From assembly GCF_001467895.1 (NCBI RefSeq), contig NZ_LNYO01000017.1, positions 31,226 to 66,531 of the forward strand: a stretch of 35,306 nt of DNA, read 5' to 3'. This stretch comes from Legionella nautarum. GTDB lineage: Bacteria; Pseudomonadota; Gammaproteobacteria; Legionellales; Legionellaceae. The notes beneath the pieces were generated by a model, which saw only the letters and a program-made list of their open reading frames with translations, was not told where the DNA came from and did no database searches. Of the stretch, positions 33,290-35,306 are shown one piece after another; position 1 is the stretch's first letter; each line of letters opens with the position of its first letter. The translations under genes and the position numbers were made by a program.

Positions 33290-34199
33290 AGTATATATTA
33301 TTCGATTCATCATAATTTATTTCCCATTTGATAGGCGAGAAATCGGTATTCCAATCGATAATATCGCTTTTTTCTTCTTTTTTGATAATAGTGATTAAAG
33401 GTTTTGTAATAATTGAATACACAACTATTTCATATGTAATTTTAGTAAAATAGGACACCAAAATAAATTTCATCATGTATTCCATGGGCCATATTCCATA
33501 AAACGACAGGAAACAGAATAGTGTTGTATCCGTTATTTCTGAGATAAGGAGAGATTGGAATATTCGTTTAAATAATGATCGCCCCTTATTCTTTATTTTT
33601 AATTTCTGAAAAATAAATGACGATATGAAAAAGGAAACTGAAAATGCAATAGTCGAGGCAACGTATGTTCTAAGCATTCTTGAAAATACGGTTTCAAAAT
33701 CATGTTGAAATTTCCAAAATGGCGATGGCGGCAAGATAATCACCAAATAGATGCAAATATCAAATAATACCAATGCAGCAATGCAAGACAGTAATATTCT
33801 TCGGGCGTTTTGATACCCATAAATATCCGTAATTATATAGTCAAATATGTAACTGAATGGATATAAAAGCATCGCTCCAGTTATTGTGAATCCGCCTATG
33901 CTTATTAACTTTGTCGAAAGTACATTGCTTAATAAAATGATGGTAACGAATAAAATCGCTATTAAAACAAGATACTTATATCTTGGTAATGCGTTTGCTA
34001 AGCTTAGCTTATTTAAAGTTTTAGATGCGAAAATTGTTCCAATAAGATACCCATCTTTTCCAGAAAAATTATTCATAAAATCAGGATTATCTACAACATC
34101 TTCATAGTCCAATGTTGATGGTTTTTTATGACCACCATCTATGAGACTATACAGTAAATTATTATTTACAAAATCGATATTTAACTTATATTTATGCAT
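33258..34199 (-). CDS. VUT/YhhQ-type transporter (queuosine precursor transporter-like)
   Basis: Membrane protein of the VUT family (YhhQ-like), members of which import the queuosine precursors preQ0 or preQ1. From about residue 75 there are six hydrophobic segments, beginning YLVLIAILFVTIILLSNVLS. The family marks FDYIITDIYGYQNARRIL and SLLISEITDTTLFCFLSFYG are both present. Unlike YhhQ, it has a hydrophilic N-terminal extension of about 70 residues (with LLYSLIDGGHKKPSTLDYED and FSGKDGYLIGTIFA) of unknown role. Substrate in this protein is unproven. It overlaps the methyltransferase gene by 8 bases, so the two form an operon. Base composition is markedly more AT-rich than the tra genes. Confidence 0.82.
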   Translation of the reverse strand: MHKYKLNIDFVNNNLLYSLIDGGHKKPSTLDYEDVVDNPDFMNNFSGKDGYLIGTIFASKTLNKLSLANALPRYKYLVLIAILFVTIILLSNVLSTKLISIGGFTITGAMLLYPFSYIFDYIITDIYGYQNARRILLSCIAALVLFDICIYLVIILPPSPFWKFQHDFETVFSRMLRTYVASTIAFSVSFFISSFIFQKLKIKNKGRSLFKRIFQSLLISEITDTTLFCFLSFYGIWPMEYMMKFILVSYFTKITYEIVVYSIITKPLITIIKKEEKSDIIDWNTDFSPIKWEINYDESNNIYSKQDVNGVTG

Positions 34200-34896
34200 T
34201 TTTTCTTAAGGCTATGTAGTAGTAAGGAGCAAAACTGTATTCATCGATATAATTTATGCCATCTTTTTCACTGCCGAGTGCTAAATGTGTCCCTAAATGC
34301 TTAAACCCTATTTGTTCTGCGAGGTGAATTATAAAGTTTTCACTCCAATAATAATCATTAATTTCACAATCTATAGTTAGTAGCTTTATTTTAGCAAGAT
34401 CACCATCCAAGGAAGGAGCCTTTCCAATTCCTTTAACGGTTAAGTAATTTCGAGTATAAAGATTTTTAGTGCCACTTATAATAATTAAATTCCCATTTTT
34501 TTCTAAGGAATTAAAGCATTTCTCCAGCTCTGTTTTTATTTCATCTTCCGTAGATAAGTGAAAAAACATTAAAATTGAAAAGATAGCAGTATATTTTCCA
34601 TACGGGTATGAAGTATTTTCAGACGTGTTTTCGAAATATATCGAATTATCTTTGAGGCTACTATTTCTCGCATTGTTTAATGCATTTTGATCTATATCAC
34701 ATCCATTTATTTTTTTACAAAAAGCACTTAAAAAATTAGTTGATCTACCAGAACCACAGCCTAAGTCTAAAACATAATCCAGACTTGTATCATATTTTTC
34801 AGCAAATTCTTCAACATCTCTAAATGCAAGAAATCCAGTACCAGTGATACTACTCTTTCCATACTTCTTAATTTGTTCATCGCTAAACTTCAACAT
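34192..34896 (-). CDS. class I SAM-dependent methyltransferase
   Basis: A 234-residue methyltransferase of the Rossmann class. Motif I is YVLDLGCGSGRS at about residues 41-52. It is followed by NGCDIDQNAL (acidic residue binding the ribose of SAM) and the motif IV region YTAIFSILMFFHLS. The C-terminal part includes YYWSENFIIHLAEQIGFKHL. The substrate cannot be told from the sequence. It is the first gene of a two-gene unit with the VUT-like transporter, so it may act on a transported or related small molecule; that is inference. The start ATG at 34896 has no strong ribosome site. Strongly AT-rich, suggesting a different origin from the tra genes. Confidence 0.85.
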   Translation of the reverse strand: MLKFSDEQIKKYGKSSITGTGFLAFRDVEEFAEKYDTSLDYVLDLGCGSGRSTNFLSAFCKKINGCDIDQNALNNARNSSLKDNSIYFENTSENTSYPYGKYTAIFSILMFFHLSTEDEIKTELEKCFNSLEKNGNLIIISGTKNLYTRNYLTVKGIGKAPSLDGDLAKIKLLTIDCEINDYYWSENFIIHLAEQIGFKHLGTHLALGSEKDGINYIDEYSFAPYYYIALRKNA

Positions 34897-34916
34897 TTAT
34901 TAAAATACCTCTTACG

Positions 34917-35236
34917 GTAATCCCCCCATTTTTAATTGAAGTTAAAAGTAGAGGATTAGGCAACTAGTGCCAATTTTTGCCTAGGAGGAATGCCTCCAAT
35001 AGCAGTATTTGGACGTTCATTGTTGTACGTCCATAACCATTGTGTGGCATGTAGTTGCACCTCAGCAATACTTTCGAATAAATATTGGCTTAACCAATCA
35101 TACCGAACAGTGCGATTATACCGTTCAATATAAGCATTTTGCTGTGGATTTCCTGGTTGAATAAAGACCAATCGTATTTGATTTTTATCAGCCCATTGTT
35201 CTAGCAACTTACTTATATATTCAGGGCCATAGTACC
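34917..35236 (-). mobile_element. IS3-family insertion sequence remnant
   Basis: The 3' part of an IS3-family element: the end of the transposase gene plus about 30-40 bases of non-coding end containing CCCCCC and TTTTTAATTGAAG. The outer end is probably close to 34917-34926, but the exact terminal repeat cannot be fixed without the other end. The element is cut at about 35236, after which the sequence no longer fits a transposase. Confidence 0.7.
34956..35236 (-). pseudogene. IS3-family transposase (OrfB), 5'-truncated
   Basis: C-terminal part of an IS3-family OrfB integrase-core transposase. The visible frame starts at about GPEYISKLLEQWADKNQI and continues with IQPGNPQQNAYIERYNRTVR, which contains the glutamate of the DDE triad (IER). 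It ends with NNERPNTAIGGIPPRQKL, a typical IS3 OrfB C-terminus. An ATG-started frame begins only at 35207, but homology extends upstream to about 35236. There the usual DNGPEY motif is broken (it reads YYGPEY) and similarity stops. The first two catalytic acids and OrfA are missing, so it cannot be active. Confidence 0.85.
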
Positions 35237-35306
35237 CTTTGAAGAGGAGTCATAGTTGAGAAACAATCTTTAGGTTAACCCAATGAAAGTAAACTTAAGG
35301 AGAATC
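35237..35306. other. short unassigned sequence at the right edge
   Basis: About 70 bases to the window end. They do not continue the transposase frame, and I see no gene or RNA in them. They probably belong to whatever sequence interrupts or replaced the 5' part of the IS element. Confidence 0.3.

Overview
The window (about 35.3 kb, AT-rich) looks like the accessory genome of a Gram-negative gammaproteobacterium, most likely a Legionella or close relative. I infer this from an F-type conjugation operon whose proteins resemble those of Legionella genomic islands, from the AT-rich codon use, and from the mix of type IV secretion and defence genes. No database search was possible, so the host is an inference from memory.

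Left half (1-14160). After the tail of an unidentified reading frame comes a serine recombinase on the minus strand. A plus-strand run of defence-type genes follows: an AbiEi/AbiEii type IV toxin-antitoxin pair bracketed by two closely related palindromes, a DUF3987 protein, a MazG-like pyrophosphohydrolase with a C-terminal zinc-binding tail, and a large TM0106-type nuclease, RNase H-like and superfamily 1 helicase fusion. A perfect 25-bp inverted repeat built from TGCGACA units lies between the DUF3987 and MazG genes. Then comes a type I restriction cluster: an excisionase-like HTH protein, HsdR, HsdS and an RloC-like AAA ATPase with a CPFC zinc-hook motif. No hsdM is present in the window, and the ATPase gene is cut short.

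Right half (13992-32449, minus strand). This is a nearly complete F-type transfer operon in the same gene order as plasmid F: traY, a 76-residue protein of unknown function, traA, traL, traE, traK, traB, traV, traC, trbI, traW, traU, trbC, traN, traF, trbB, traH, traG, a TraS-like membrane protein, and traD. Most genes overlap or lie within about 25 bases of each other, so they read as one transcript. Pilin, core complex, pilus assembly, mating-pair stabilisation and the disulfide-handling proteins are all present. traD loses its 3' part at about position 14103, where it runs head-on into the truncated RloC-like gene, and no traI relaxase is in the window. The secretion machine may be intact, but DNA transfer by this copy alone is doubtful.

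Right flank. Divergent from the tra operon is an XRE regulator with an S24-like C-terminal domain. Two overlapping copies of TACCC-N6-GGGTA lie directly before its start, a good candidate for autoregulation and perhaps control of tra. Beyond it is a very AT-rich pair on the minus strand, a YhhQ/VUT-type transporter and a SAM-dependent methyltransferase, followed by a 5'-truncated IS3-family transposase remnant at the window edge.

The main story is a chimeric island. A defence cluster and a transfer operon are joined at about 14100, and the junction truncates both flanking genes. Traits usually found nearby (traI, the rest of traD, hsdM, the nuclease end of the RloC-like protein) are missing.
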